Notes under the pieces: generated by a model | The model's input: the letters and a program-made list of their open reading frames with translations, nothing else | The model's database searches: none | Told to the model about the DNA's origin: nothing | Position numbers and translations under genes: made by a program | Shown here: piece after piece, positions 7,861 through 14,893 of the stretch | Layout: every line of letters begins with the position of its first letter | Position numbering within the stretch: the first letter of the stretch is position 1 | DNA from: Clostridiales bacterium | Lineage (GTDB): Bacteria > Bacillota > Clostridia > Christensenellales > Aristaeellaceae | Assembly (NCBI GenBank): GCA_004556155.1 | Contig: SFIM01000021.1 | Location: 1-40,116 of the forward strand | Direction: 5' to 3' | DNA length: 40,116 nt

Positions 7861-8497
7861 TATCGTGGTGGATGTTCAGCAAGTGAACAAATCGTTTGGA
7901 AACGAGCAGGTATTAAAAAATGTTTCCCTGCAACTGGAGAAAGGAAAAATACACGGTATCATCGGACGCAACGGCAGCGGAAAAACGGTGCTGATGAAGT
8001 GCATTTGCGGCTTTCTGCGGCCCACTTCCGGTGCGGTAAAGGTGTTTGACAAAATCATCGGTACAGACTGTGATTTTGCTCCCGATACCGGAATGCTGAT
8101 TGAAACGCCTGGATTTCTGATTCACGAAACGGGTATGAATAATCTGAAATGGCTTGCCAAATTGGGAAAGGGTGCAAATAAAGAGCGTATCAGTGAGCTG
8201 ATCCGCATGGTGGGGCTTGATCCTGCCATGAAGAAGAAGGTCGGGCAGTATTCCCTGGGGATGCGCCAACGCCTGGGCATCGCGCAAGCCTTGTTGGATG
8301 ATCCCGCCCTCCTGATCCTGGACGAGCCTATGAACGGCCTGGACAAAAACGGAGTAAAGGATATTCGTTCTTTGCTGCTTGATCTGAAAGTGCAGGGAAA
8401 AACCATCCTACTCGCCAGCCACTTTGCCCAGGATATTGACGAACTGTGCGATACCGTGCATGAGATGGATCAGGGGATCATTACTATGGCTAAATAG
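7853..8497 (+). CDS. ABC transporter ATP-binding protein
   Basis: This 214-residue ATPase of the two preceding permeases has Walker A GRNGSGKT (38-45), a signature YSLGMRQRLGIA (LSGGQ variant), Walker B LLILDEP and H-loop SH in LLASHFAQDID. The start is the ATG at 7853 behind AGGAGG (7839-7844), overlapping the permease stop by 8 nt; the upstream open codons to 7793 are inside the permease. The SLGMRQRL variant and short length are usual for ABC-2/drug or peptide immunity exporters. It is the last gene of the regulated cassette; no clear terminator follows before the RHS fragment. Confidence 0.93.
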   Translation: MNDIVVDVQQVNKSFGNEQVLKNVSLQLEKGKIHGIIGRNGSGKTVLMKCICGFLRPTSGAVKVFDKIIGTDCDFAPDTGMLIETPGFLIHETGMNNLKWLAKLGKGANKERISELIRMVGLDPAMKKKVGQYSLGMRQRLGIAQALLDDPALLILDEPMNGLDKNGVKDIRSLLLDLKVQGKTILLASHFAQDIDELCDTVHEMDQGIITMAK

Positions 8498-8575
8498 AGT
8501 TCTTTACTACGCGATTGTTCACAGCAACATTAGTCAGACGTAATCCGCAGAGCAGTTGCTGAGTTGTAATAATCG

Positions 8576-10078
8576 TTGTTTATCACTGATGTCATAACGC
8601 TGGATCCTGCTGTCATCAGCAAGAAACATTCCTCTGCCATTGAGGATAACTTTATTACCAGCGCTAAGCCGTCCACCGTGCAGCCCTATGCTGGTACGGG
8701 TATGACGATCTCCAACAGCAGCATCAACTGGGGCACCAGCAATGCCTTTGTCAAGTTCCTTGATTCCGGGCTGCCGCTGATCGACTCTTCGTACTATGTC
8801 ACCAAGGCATACTTCTCTGTCATGACCAAGAGCGCGCCCACCACGGCCGCCTCCATTCTTTTGAAGGAAGTGCTGGGTAGCTGGAGCAGCCAGACCATTA
8901 CCTATAACAATGCGCCGGCATTGAGCGATAAGGCTCTGGATTATCAGTACATGTCTGCGAACAGCATTTGGTATACCTACGACATCTCCAATCTGGTGCG
9001 CAAGTGGTATGGCGGCACCAACTATGGCCTTGCTCTTGAAGCGGGCAGCCGTACCTACTTTGAACTATACACCAGCGATCATGCTTACAACAAGCCGTAT
9101 GTAACCATCAACTACATTTCCTTGGCTGGTTTGGAAGATTATCTGGTCTATGAGGATCAGGATGTGGGGCGTGCCGGCGTGGGTCATGTCAGCCTGTACA
9201 ACGGTAACCTGATCTTTGAACGCCAGGATTCCTCCTGCAGCGGTAACCGCATGCCTGTGTCTATCAGCCACATCTACAACTCCTGCTACCGCAACGTGAC
9301 CGCTTTCGGCACCGGCGCTGGATGGAAGATGAATGTGCAGCAGACCCTGCATCGTGAGACGCTGGAAGATGCAGACGGTACTTCTACTTACTATGTGTAC
9401 ATGGATGAAGACGGTACCCGTCATCATTTCAAGTCTGTATCCGGCGAATGGAAGGATCAATCCGGTAAGGGTATGACCCTGACCATCTCCGGAAGCACCG
9501 CTACCATCACTGATAAGGGCCACAACAAGTGGGTTTTTGATCTGCCTACGGTGGAGTTCAACAACAACTACGCCAATGTCAAGATGCTCAAGACTCTGTC
9601 CGACGCCTGTGGCAACATCATGACCGTTACTGCTACTGGCAACATTCTGGAGAATGTGGAAGATGGTATTGGCCGCAACACCAGCTTCTTCAATTCCAGC
9701 AACCGCGTCAATACCATCTATTCTCCCAGCTTCGGCGAATCCGGCGCCTGCGGCTTCGAGTATGATGCTTCCGGTCGCCTGACCCGTGTGTGGGAACTGG
9801 CTGGTCAGCCCGGCACTGAGAACGTGTACTACACCTACGATGCCAATGGTCTGCTGCTTTCTGCTACCAACTGCGACGGCGTAAAGGTGACCTACGAATA
9901 TTACACGACCCGTGAACCTTTCCGCGTCAAGCGCGTGAGGATCACTGGCGGAACCCTGTGTGCTTATGACCGTACCTATGAGTACAAGGATTGCCTGACC
10001 TTGGTTACTGAGGGACAAAACACGGATCTGAATTTCGGAAAATGCCTTGGAAAATATGCAATGAATATTCATTCATGA
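8576..10078 (+). CDS. DNRLRE/RHS-type wall-associated protein fragment, probable remnant
   Basis: This open frame of about 500 codons lacks both proper ends. A DNRLRE-type beta domain (about 25-185: AYFSVMTKSA, LGSWSSQTITYNNAPAL, YDISNLVRKWYGG) is followed by the pre-RHS segment of WapA-like proteins and YD-type repeats (FEYDASGRLTRVWE, YYTYDANGLLLSATNCDG). There is no signal peptide. The frame opens just after an in-frame TAA (8570-8572) with only a TTG and no ribosome site. After YEYKDCLTLVTEG (about 10010) the sequence changes character and stops, where intact relatives continue with more repeats and a toxin or wall tip. It is either a silent cassette left by recombination or a degraded gene. 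Confidence 0.7.
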   Translation: MFITDVITLDPAVISKKHSSAIEDNFITSAKPSTVQPYAGTGMTISNSSINWGTSNAFVKFLDSGLPLIDSSYYVTKAYFSVMTKSAPTTAASILLKEVLGSWSSQTITYNNAPALSDKALDYQYMSANSIWYTYDISNLVRKWYGGTNYGLALEAGSRTYFELYTSDHAYNKPYVTINYISLAGLEDYLVYEDQDVGRAGVGHVSLYNGNLIFERQDSSCSGNRMPVSISHIYNSCYRNVTAFGTGAGWKMNVQQTLHRETLEDADGTSTYYVYMDEDGTRHHFKSVSGEWKDQSGKGMTLTISGSTATITDKGHNKWVFDLPTVEFNNNYANVKMLKTLSDACGNIMTVTATGNILENVEDGIGRNTSFFNSSNRVNTIYSPSFGESGACGFEYDASGRLTRVWELAGQPGTENVYYTYDANGLLLSATNCDGVKVTYEYYTTREPFRVKRVRITGGTLCAYDRTYEYKDCLTLVTEGQNTDLNFGKCLGKYAMNIHS

Positions 10079-10110
10079 CTGAACCTGCATTTGCCGTATT
10101 ACGGGGATAA

Positions 10111-10263
10111 ATGATGATGATTTCATCACATCCAGCTAACGATTTGGCGGTAGATGTGAAAGTCGAACACGCCGCCATTGTTAGTTGTGCTAACACCCAG
10201 CTAACAGCACTGGGGAAAAACGGGGGTATTTTGAAGGAAAATGCGAACAGTGAAAATCGTTAG
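10111..10263 (+). other. Region between RHS fragment and att site: 50-codon open frame and GCTAAC repeats
   Basis: The 248 bp from 10079 to 10326 hold no recognisable gene. An open frame of 50 codons (ATG 10111, TAG 10261) follows GGGG at 10102-10105. Its product (SSHPANDLAVDVKVEHAAIV and on) matches nothing I know. It could be a small gene or the tail of a lost integrase reading toward the att site. GCTAAC occurs at 10135-10140, 10189-10194 and 10200-10205, with inverted GTTAG at 10180-10184, which could be recombinase arm sites. From 10264 to 10326 I see nothing. Confidence 0.25.
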
Positions 10264-10326
10264 AAAACCAGTAATGGCAAGGCTTAAAGGCACTTCACGG
10301 AACAGCAAAGGCGAACGCTTTTTCGA

Positions 10327-10372
10327 TCTCCTAAGCGGAACGCCGCGCGTTCGAATCGCGCCAGGCGCGCCA
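10327..10372 (+). other. 3' fragment of tRNA-Arg(CCT): attachment-site remnant
   Basis: The 46 nt correspond to tRNA positions 32-76: anticodon loop CTCCTAA, its 3' stem arm GCGGA, variable region, T stem/loop GCGCG-TTCGAAT-CGCGC, the acceptor 3' strand CAGGCGC, discriminator G and encoded CCA. The upstream bases (TTTTTCGAT) do not pair with the anticodon stem and no D-arm or 5' acceptor exists. An intact copy should start GCGCCTG. This is the classic att duplication left by a tyrosine-recombinase element, so the crossover lies at or just before 10327. Confidence 0.8.
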
Positions 10373-10374
10373 TC

Positions 10375-10402
10375 AGCCCGTGCAGTATGCGCGGGCTTTT
10401 TT
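10375..10402 (+). terminator. Intrinsic terminator, originally of the tRNA-Arg
   Basis: A 9-bp stem AGCCCGTGC (10375-10383) / GCGCGGGCT (10389-10397), one G-U pair, with a 5-nt loop and a six-T run. It follows the tRNA fragment by 2 nt, as a native tRNA terminator would. Confidence 0.75.
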
Positions 10403-10408
10403 ATGCTT

Positions 10409-11068
10409 TCACACAATGATTACACCCAGCCTGCGGGCGATATCCATCGCCTGCTCCGCGCTGACGCGAGCGCCGCGTAGCTCTGCCGCGTTTTCGGATA
10501 GCTGCATGCCTGCGATATCGCAGGCAGATAAATCCATGCCCTTGAGCGGCGTGCGGAAGAAATCCGCCTGCCGCAGGCTGACTCGCTGCCAGATCACACG
10601 CCGCAGCTTGACCTCGGCAAAGCCTGCGTCCGCGCAATCGCAGTCGGTCAGCTTCACATCCTCCATCAGCGCCCGTGCAAAATTGGCGTAGCGCAGCCGG
10701 GTATCGCGCGCCTGTACATCATGCAGGGACGCGCCCGCAAAATTCGCGCCGTTCAACCGGCAGCCAATCCACTGGCAGCGTTTCCAATAGCTATCTGAAA
10801 AGGCGCAGTTGGAAAAATCGCAATCAACCAGGCGCGCATCGTAAAAACTGGTTTTGGAAAAATCGCAGTTTTCAAAACGGCAACGTTCCAGGCATATCTG
10901 CAAGGCTTCCAGCCTGCACAGGTTTTCCCCTGTGACTGTCAGGTTATTGCAAAGCACGCCTTGCAGCGGTTCGTCCATTTCCAGCGCCCGCCGCAGGGCG
11001 TTTTCAAATGCCGGCTGGCTATCGATGGCAGGCAGCCGTTCGCCGTTATTTACGCCGAGAACCGTCAT
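10409..11068 (-). CDS. Pentapeptide-repeat protein
   Basis: This 219-residue protein is built largely of pentapeptide repeats between about 40 and 195 (CRFENCDFSKTSFYDARLVD, GANFAGASLHDVQA, YANFARALMEDVKL, LKGMDLSACDI). They should fold as a right-handed quadrilateral beta helix. The N-terminal 40 residues (ERLPAIDSQPAFENALRRAL) and the C-terminal helix (ARVSAEQAMDIARRLGVIIV) are non-repetitive. Some family members protect DNA gyrase; nothing here shows that role. It overlaps the upstream XRE regulator gene by 23 nt, so the two are co-translated. A convergent tRNA-remnant terminator lies just beyond its stop. Confidence 0.85.
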   Translation of the reverse strand: MTVLGVNNGERLPAIDSQPAFENALRRALEMDEPLQGVLCNNLTVTGENLCRLEALQICLERCRFENCDFSKTSFYDARLVDCDFSNCAFSDSYWKRCQWIGCRLNGANFAGASLHDVQARDTRLRYANFARALMEDVKLTDCDCADAGFAEVKLRRVIWQRVSLRQADFFRTPLKGMDLSACDIAGMQLSENAAELRGARVSAEQAMDIARRLGVIIV

Positions 11069-11381
11069 CCCACTTCTCCAGCGCTGCCTGTTGATTGGAT
11101 AAATACGTGCGCAGAACGCCGATATCCTTGCGGGACAGGCCGCCTGATGGATCCAATCGGATCGGCACTTTAAGGCTGTCGCGCAGCAGCGCGTCCAGCC
11201 CCACGTTCAGCGCGTTTGCGATAATCACCAGCGTATCGATGCTGGGCGTTCTCGAGCCGCGCTCAATATGGCCGTAAAAAGAGGTGGACACGCCTATTTT
11301 CTTTGCAAATTGTGCTTGGGTAAGCCCCTGCTCCTGCCGCTTGCGTCGAATTCTTCTGCCCATCGCTTCGCCATCAAACAT
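11046..11381 (-). CDS. XRE-family transcriptional regulator
   Basis: A small regulator of 111 residues with an N-terminal XRE helix-turn-helix (IRRKRQEQGLTQAQFAKKIG, VSTSFYGHIERGSRTPSIDTL) and a short tail ending DGSRRK. I chose ATG 11381 (MFDGEAMGRR), which follows GAGGG closely. ATG 11363 (MGRRIRR) is an alternative. The longer frame to 11423 would start inside the tRNA terminator region and has no ribosome site. It lies directly downstream of the tRNA pair and overlaps the pentapeptide gene, which it probably controls together with itself. No operator was identified. Confidence 0.8.
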   Translation of the reverse strand: MFDGEAMGRRIRRKRQEQGLTQAQFAKKIGVSTSFYGHIERGSRTPSIDTLVIIANALNVGLDALLRDSLKVPIRLDPSGGLSRKDIGVLRTYLSNQQAALEKWDDGSRRK

Positions 11382-11425
11382 TACCCTCGCCCTTTCCAAC
11401 GTATTTGCAGAAAAAAATTGCACAC

Positions 11426-11453
11426 AAAAAGCCTCACCGTAACCGGTAAGGCT
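11426..11453 (-). terminator. Terminator of the tRNA-fMet/tRNA-Met unit
   Basis: On the minus strand, AGCCTTACCG and CGGTGAGGCT form a 10-bp stem (one wobble) with a 4-nt loop, then a T run (11426-11430). It lies 5 nt after the CCA end of tRNA-Met. Confidence 0.8.
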
Positions 11454-11458
11454 TTCTC

Positions 11459-11535
11459 TGGTGGCTCCGATTGGATTCGAACCAATGACACTCCGGGTAT
11501 GAACCGAATGCTCTAGCCAACTGAGCTACGGAGCC
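11459..11535 (-). tRNA. tRNA-Met(CAT), elongator
   Basis: A complete 77-nt cloverleaf on the minus strand: acceptor GGCTCCG/CGGAGCC, D-arm GCTCAGTTGGCTAGAGC, anticodon loop TTCATAC, T-loop TTCGAAT, encoded CCA at 11459-11461. The TTCATAC loop and acceptor favour elongator Met over the lysidine-modified Ile(CAT), which usually has CTCATAA. Confidence 0.93.
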
Positions 11536-11538
11536 AAA

Positions 11539-11615
<77 letters not shown>

Positions 11616-11640
11616 ATATCACGTCCATGACGCGAGATAT

Positions 11641-11669
11641 ATATTACCCTATTTTCAAACATATGTCAA
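11641..11669 (-). promoter_or_regulatory. Promoter of the tRNA pair
   Basis: On the minus strand: TTGACA (11664-11669), 17-bp spacer, TAATAT (11641-11646), about 20 bp before the mature 5' end of tRNA-fMet. Near-consensus, as expected for a stable RNA. Confidence 0.8.
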
Positions 11670-11809
11670 TAGGTTTATAATAAATTTTGAAACATTTTTT
11701 TGCTAAGAGTGAATTCCCAAAGTAAATGCAACAGTGGCATTTGAAGTGGCGTTTAGACTGGGAAGCAAAAATGTGGCAGTATTTAGTGTGGGAAAGGAGA
11801 TCCCGCACA

Positions 11810-12130
11810 ATGCAAAAGGAAAAGAAAAGCACGCACATGACGGAAAAGAGGAACAAGCACATGACACTGGAGGATCGAATTGAAATTCAGACTTGCCTGC
11901 GCAGCGGGATGACCTTCAAGGCCATCGCACGGCGCATCTGTAAGGATCCGACTACCGTTTCCCGCGAGGTAAAGGCGCGAAGCGCGCCCCATCGCAGCGC
12001 CTTCAGCACCCTGGAGGAAGCCTGCCCGTTGCTGCTGAGGGCGCCCTTCGTCTGCAATGGCTGCGCCAAACGCAGCCATGCCAGCTGCCGCTTTGTCCGG
12101 TGGCTATACACAGCAAGGGCGGCGCGCTGA
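11810..12130 (+). CDS. N-terminal DNA-binding fragment of an IS30-family transposase
   Basis: The 106-residue product holds the IS30-type HTH_38 (MTLEDRIEIQTCLRSGMTFK, AIARRICKDPTTVSREVKAR) and the following cysteine cluster (CPLLLRAPFVCNGCAKRSHASC). It stops at RAAR where the catalytic DDE domain would begin. The ATG at 11810 follows AAAGGAG with 12-nt spacing; ATG 11861 is an alternative. Codon use is as GC-rich as the host's, so this is not a fresh insertion. It may be a decayed IS or a retained stand-alone DNA-binding module. The 194 bp upstream (11616-11809) hold the tRNA promoter and otherwise AT-rich DNA, perhaps the old IS end. Confidence 0.65.
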   Translation: MQKEKKSTHMTEKRNKHMTLEDRIEIQTCLRSGMTFKAIARRICKDPTTVSREVKARSAPHRSAFSTLEEACPLLLRAPFVCNGCAKRSHASCRFVRWLYTARAAR

Positions 12131-12180
12131 CGATTGGCATGATCGTAAAGCTGATTCTTTCCCTTTGATCCACAATGCAA

Positions 12181-12216
12181 ACCGGCGGCCGGAATTCACT
12201 CCGACCGCCGGTTTTT
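12181..12216. terminator. Bidirectional hairpin terminator between the IS30 fragment and the MATE gene
   Basis: ACCGGCGGCCGG (12181-12192) pairs with CCGACCGCCGGT (12201-12212), 11 of 12 positions, with an 8-nt loop. A T run follows on + (12212-12216) and TTT on the minus side. It lies 14 nt past the MATE stop. Confidence 0.75.
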
Positions 12217-12229
12217 GAGCAACAAATTA

Positions 12230-13633
12230 TTACACACGTCCATCCACATGCGCATAGCCCGCCTTGCGCTCGCAGCGCTCGAGCCAGCCGCCTTTGAAAT
12301 AATAGATGATAAACAGGATGGATGTAAACGACCAGGTGATGGGATAGCTCAGCAGCATAAAGGTGACATCGGGCTTCATGGGCGCAATCAGTGTGACCCA
12401 TACCACGCGCAGCACGCACACGCCAAACAGCGTCATCAGCATGGGAATCAGCGAGTCGCCCGCGCCACGCACGGTACCCGCAAACACCTCCACGCCGATA
12501 TAAGTACAATAGAACGGCGCCAGCAGGCGCAGCACCTGCATACCCTTTTGAATGACCACTTCTTCGTCTGTAAACAGGCGGTACAGCGTTTCGCCAAAGG
12601 TCAGTAACAGACCCGTCACCAGCAAGGTGGCAACGGTAGCCATCACCAGGCAGGTGCGAATGCTTTTGCGCATGCGGTCATACTTATGCGCGCCGAAGTT
12701 CTGCCCCACGAAGGTGGTAATGGTAACGCCAAAGGCGCTGATGATCATCCAGAAGAAGCTGTCCAGCTTGCCATAGGCCGTCCAGGTAGCCATCATATCC
12801 GTGCCGAAGCGATTGATGCTGCTCTGGATCACCAGGTTTGACAGCGAATACATCACCGACTGCAGGCCCGCCGGCAGGCCGATGCGGATGATGCGCGGCA
12901 GCAGATCGCCATGCAGGCGAATCTTGCGCCAATGCAGCCGCAGCGCCGGGGTGGCGTGCAACAGCGCCAGGATGACCAGCAGCGCGCTGACCGCCTGGCT
13001 GAAGATAGTAGCCAGCGCCGCGCCGGCCACGCCCATATTGGCATACAGCACCAGCACGATATCCAGCACAATATTGACCAGGCAGGCGCAAATCAGGAAA
13101 TACAGCGGACGCTTGGAATCCCCCACCGCGCGCAGAATACCCGAGCCAATGTTATAGATGAGCGAGGGAATCATACCCGCAAAATAAATGCGGATATAGG
13201 TTGTGGCGTATGTCATCACTTCCTCCGGCGTATCCATCAGCCGCAGAATGGCAGGCGATACGATAATGCCCGCGATGGACAAGATCAAGCCGCCGCCCAG
13301 GCCCATGGCAATGGCCGTGTGCACCGTGCGGCTAACGCCATTTTCCTCCCGCGCACCGAAATACTGGGAGATGATCACCGTAGCGCCCGAGGACAGGCCC
13401 ACAAAGAAGCCCACAATCAGATTGACCAGCGTGCCGGTAGCGCCGCCGACGGCTGCCAGCGCCTGCTTGCCAACAAACTTGCCCACCACCATTGCGTCCA
13501 CGGTGTTATACAGCTGCTGAAAGAAGGTACCCAGCAGAATGGGGAAAAAAAACAGCAGCATCTGCTTCCAGATCACGCCCTCGGTGATGCCATGCATATC
13601 CGCGGCGACGTCGTGCTTCTTGAAAACTGCCAT
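12230..13633 (-). CDS. MATE-family multidrug/sodium antiporter
   Basis: This 467-residue polytopic exporter has about 12 hydrophobic helices in two similar halves. Family-typical stretches are visible: WKQMLLFFFPILLGTFFQQL near the first helix, NTVDAMVVGKFVGKQALAAV and GLSSGATVIISQYFGA in the N-half. The C-half has the equivalent GLPAGLQSVMYSLSNLVIQS and MATWTAYGKLDSFFWM. MATE proteins expel cationic drugs or metabolites in exchange for Na+ or H+. I start at ATG 13633 (MAVFKKHDVAADMHG), behind AAGGAG, not the longer frame to 13672 that covers the promoter. It is monocistronic, with its own promoter and terminator. Substrate cannot be read. Confidence 0.93.
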   Translation of the reverse strand: MAVFKKHDVAADMHGITEGVIWKQMLLFFFPILLGTFFQQLYNTVDAMVVGKFVGKQALAAVGGATGTLVNLIVGFFVGLSSGATVIISQYFGAREENGVSRTVHTAIAMGLGGGLILSIAGIIVSPAILRLMDTPEEVMTYATTYIRIYFAGMIPSLIYNIGSGILRAVGDSKRPLYFLICACLVNIVLDIVLVLYANMGVAGAALATIFSQAVSALLVILALLHATPALRLHWRKIRLHGDLLPRIIRIGLPAGLQSVMYSLSNLVIQSSINRFGTDMMATWTAYGKLDSFFWMIISAFGVTITTFVGQNFGAHKYDRMRKSIRTCLVMATVATLLVTGLLLTFGETLYRLFTDEEVVIQKGMQVLRLLAPFYCTYIGVEVFAGTVRGAGDSLIPMLMTLFGVCVLRVVWVTLIAPMKPDVTFMLLSYPITWSFTSILFIIYYFKGGWLERCERKAGYAHVDGRV

Positions 13634-13677
13634 CGTGAATGTACTCCTTTTGCGGCGCTCAAGGGCCGGCACAGACT

Positions 13678-13706
13678 ATCATATAGCACCAAAGATGGTT
13701 TGTCCA
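13678..13706 (-). promoter_or_regulatory. Promoter of the MATE gene
   Basis: On the minus strand: TGGACA (13701-13706), 17-bp spacer, TATGAT (13678-13683). The start codon is 45 nt beyond the -10. Confidence 0.65.
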
Positions 13707-13714
13707 TAGGGTGG

Positions 13715-13735
13715 CAATAAAATATTATTTTATTG
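13715..13735. repeat. 21-bp perfect AT palindrome upstream of the MATE promoter
   Basis: CAATAAAATA-T-TATTTTATTG: perfect 10-bp arms around one base, 9 bp upstream of the -35. It could be a dimeric regulator's operator or simply an AT-rich UP-like element. There is no T run and it is not a terminator. Confidence 0.6.
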
Positions 13736-13748
13736 ATTGCCGCGCAGA

Positions 13749-13800
13749 AACAAACTGCCCGCTTCCCTTGGTATTCTCAGGGATAAGCGGGCAGTTTGTT
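13749..13800 (-). terminator. Terminator of the pot operon
   Basis: Perfect 16-bp arms AACAAACTGCCCGCTT (13749-13764) and its complement (13785-13800) with a 20-nt loop, 20 nt after the potD stop. On the minus strand the second arm ends TTTGTTTCT. Confidence 0.78.
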
Positions 13801-13820
13801 CCATAATTAGCGTTTACGTT

Positions 13821-14870
13821 TTACTGCGCCTTGGCGTTGGTCACTTCGTTCCACAGGGTCACATACACGTTCAGCCAGGCAGGCTCAAGATCGTTAAAAT
13901 ATTCGCAGCGGGCGAGCACCTCTTCGGAGGGGTTCATCACATAGCTGTTCTTGTACTCCTCGTCCATCAGCTCCAGCGCGCCGGTGTTAGGGGTTACATA
14001 GCCGATTTCCTCGCAGTTCTTGGCCGCGATGTCGGGGCGGCACAGGAAATCGATGAATTTTTCAGCGTTGCTGATGTTGCGCGCAGCTTTGGGAATCACG
14101 GCGCAGTCCATCCACACGTTGCTGCCCTCATTAGGCACGGAATAGGCCAGATCAGGGTTCAGGTTGATGGCATACTGCGCGTCACCGGAATAAACAATCG
14201 CCAGTGCGGCCTCGCCGGCCACCATCTTATCCTTGAATTCATCCAGGCCGTAGGCCTTGACCATGCCGGTCTGCTTCTGCTTGATCAGCAGATCCGCCGC
14301 AGCGCGCAGAGCGGTATAATCCGTGCTGTTCATGCCATAGCCCTGATAGCGCAGGGCGATGCCCATCGCGTCGCGGATGCTGGACATCATCAGCACCTGA
14401 CCGGCATACTTCTGGTTCCACAGCACGCCCCAGGTGGAAACATCGGCTTCATCCACCATCTTGGTATTGTACAGGATGCCCAGCGTACCACCCATGTAGG
14501 GCACGGAGTGCTTGCTTTCGGGATCGTAGCTGGGGTTCATCAGCTCCTCGCGCAGGTACTTGCTGTTGGGGATGTTATCATAATTGATTTCAGCCAGCAG
14601 GCCCTTGCCGTTCAGGCGCTCCACGCAGTATTCAGAGGGAAAAACCACGTCGAACGCGCCGGGATTGGCCTCCACCTGCACCAACATATCCTCATTAGTG
14701 GTAAAACACATATAGTTTACAGTGATACCCGTTTCCTGTTCAAACTGTTCGATCACGGAGCGGTCGATATAATCTTCCCAGTTGAAGACGTTGACCACTT
14801 CCTTGGCGGCCATGCCGGTAGCAGGAATCAGCAGGCACAGGGCGAGGATGGCGCAGAGCAGTTTTTTCAT
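13821..14870 (-). CDS. potD: Spermidine/putrescine ABC transporter substrate-binding protein
   Basis: The 349-residue extracytoplasmic receptor of the pot transporter starts with a signal peptide (MKKLLCAILALCLLIPATGM). The PotD fold signature VNVFNWEDYIDRSVIEQFEQ follows, then the periplasmic-binding motifs FDVVFPSEYCVERL, LGILYNTKMVD, WNQKYAGQVLMMSS and WMDCAVIPKAARN. Start 14870 follows GGAGGT; the frame to 14888 has no site. It is the last gene of the operon. A typical lipobox is missing, unusual if the host is a single-membrane Gram-positive. Spermidine against putrescine preference cannot be decided by eye. Confidence 0.93.
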   Translation of the reverse strand: MKKLLCAILALCLLIPATGMAAKEVVNVFNWEDYIDRSVIEQFEQETGITVNYMCFTTNEDMLVQVEANPGAFDVVFPSEYCVERLNGKGLLAEINYDNIPNSKYLREELMNPSYDPESKHSVPYMGGTLGILYNTKMVDEADVSTWGVLWNQKYAGQVLMMSSIRDAMGIALRYQGYGMNSTDYTALRAAADLLIKQKQTGMVKAYGLDEFKDKMVAGEAALAIVYSGDAQYAINLNPDLAYSVPNEGSNVWMDCAVIPKAARNISNAEKFIDFLCRPDIAAKNCEEIGYVTPNTGALELMDEEYKNSYVMNPSEEVLARCEYFNDLEPAWLNVYVTLWNEVTNAKAQ

Positions 14871-14893
14871 TGTTGGTTTTACCTCCATGTTTT

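Larger units (their letters stand above)
1..10372. mobile_element. Right-hand part of a probable genomic island integrated at tRNA-Arg(CCT)
   Basis: A tRNA 3' fragment at 10327-10372 has no matching 5' half. Elements that insert into tRNA 3' ends leave such a fragment at the end far from the intact tRNA, so the element should lie to its left. The contents fit: a dead transposase, a regulator/secreted protein/ABC cassette and a truncated RHS gene. Base composition also shifts, with much GCGC-rich sequence to the right of 10400 and less to the left. The left end and the intact tRNA are outside the window and no complete integrase gene is visible. The island call is an inference, and part of the left side could be core chromosome. 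Confidence 0.45.

Noticed and set aside
10201..10416. Minus-strand frame of 71 codons containing GAIRTRGVPLRRS
   Set aside because: It is the antisense translation of the tRNA-Arg fragment, a well-known false protein, and has no ribosome site.
11268..11516. Plus-strand frame ending GGSDWIRTNDTPGM
   Set aside because: Antisense of the tRNA-Met gene and the XRE gene; a common tRNA artefact.
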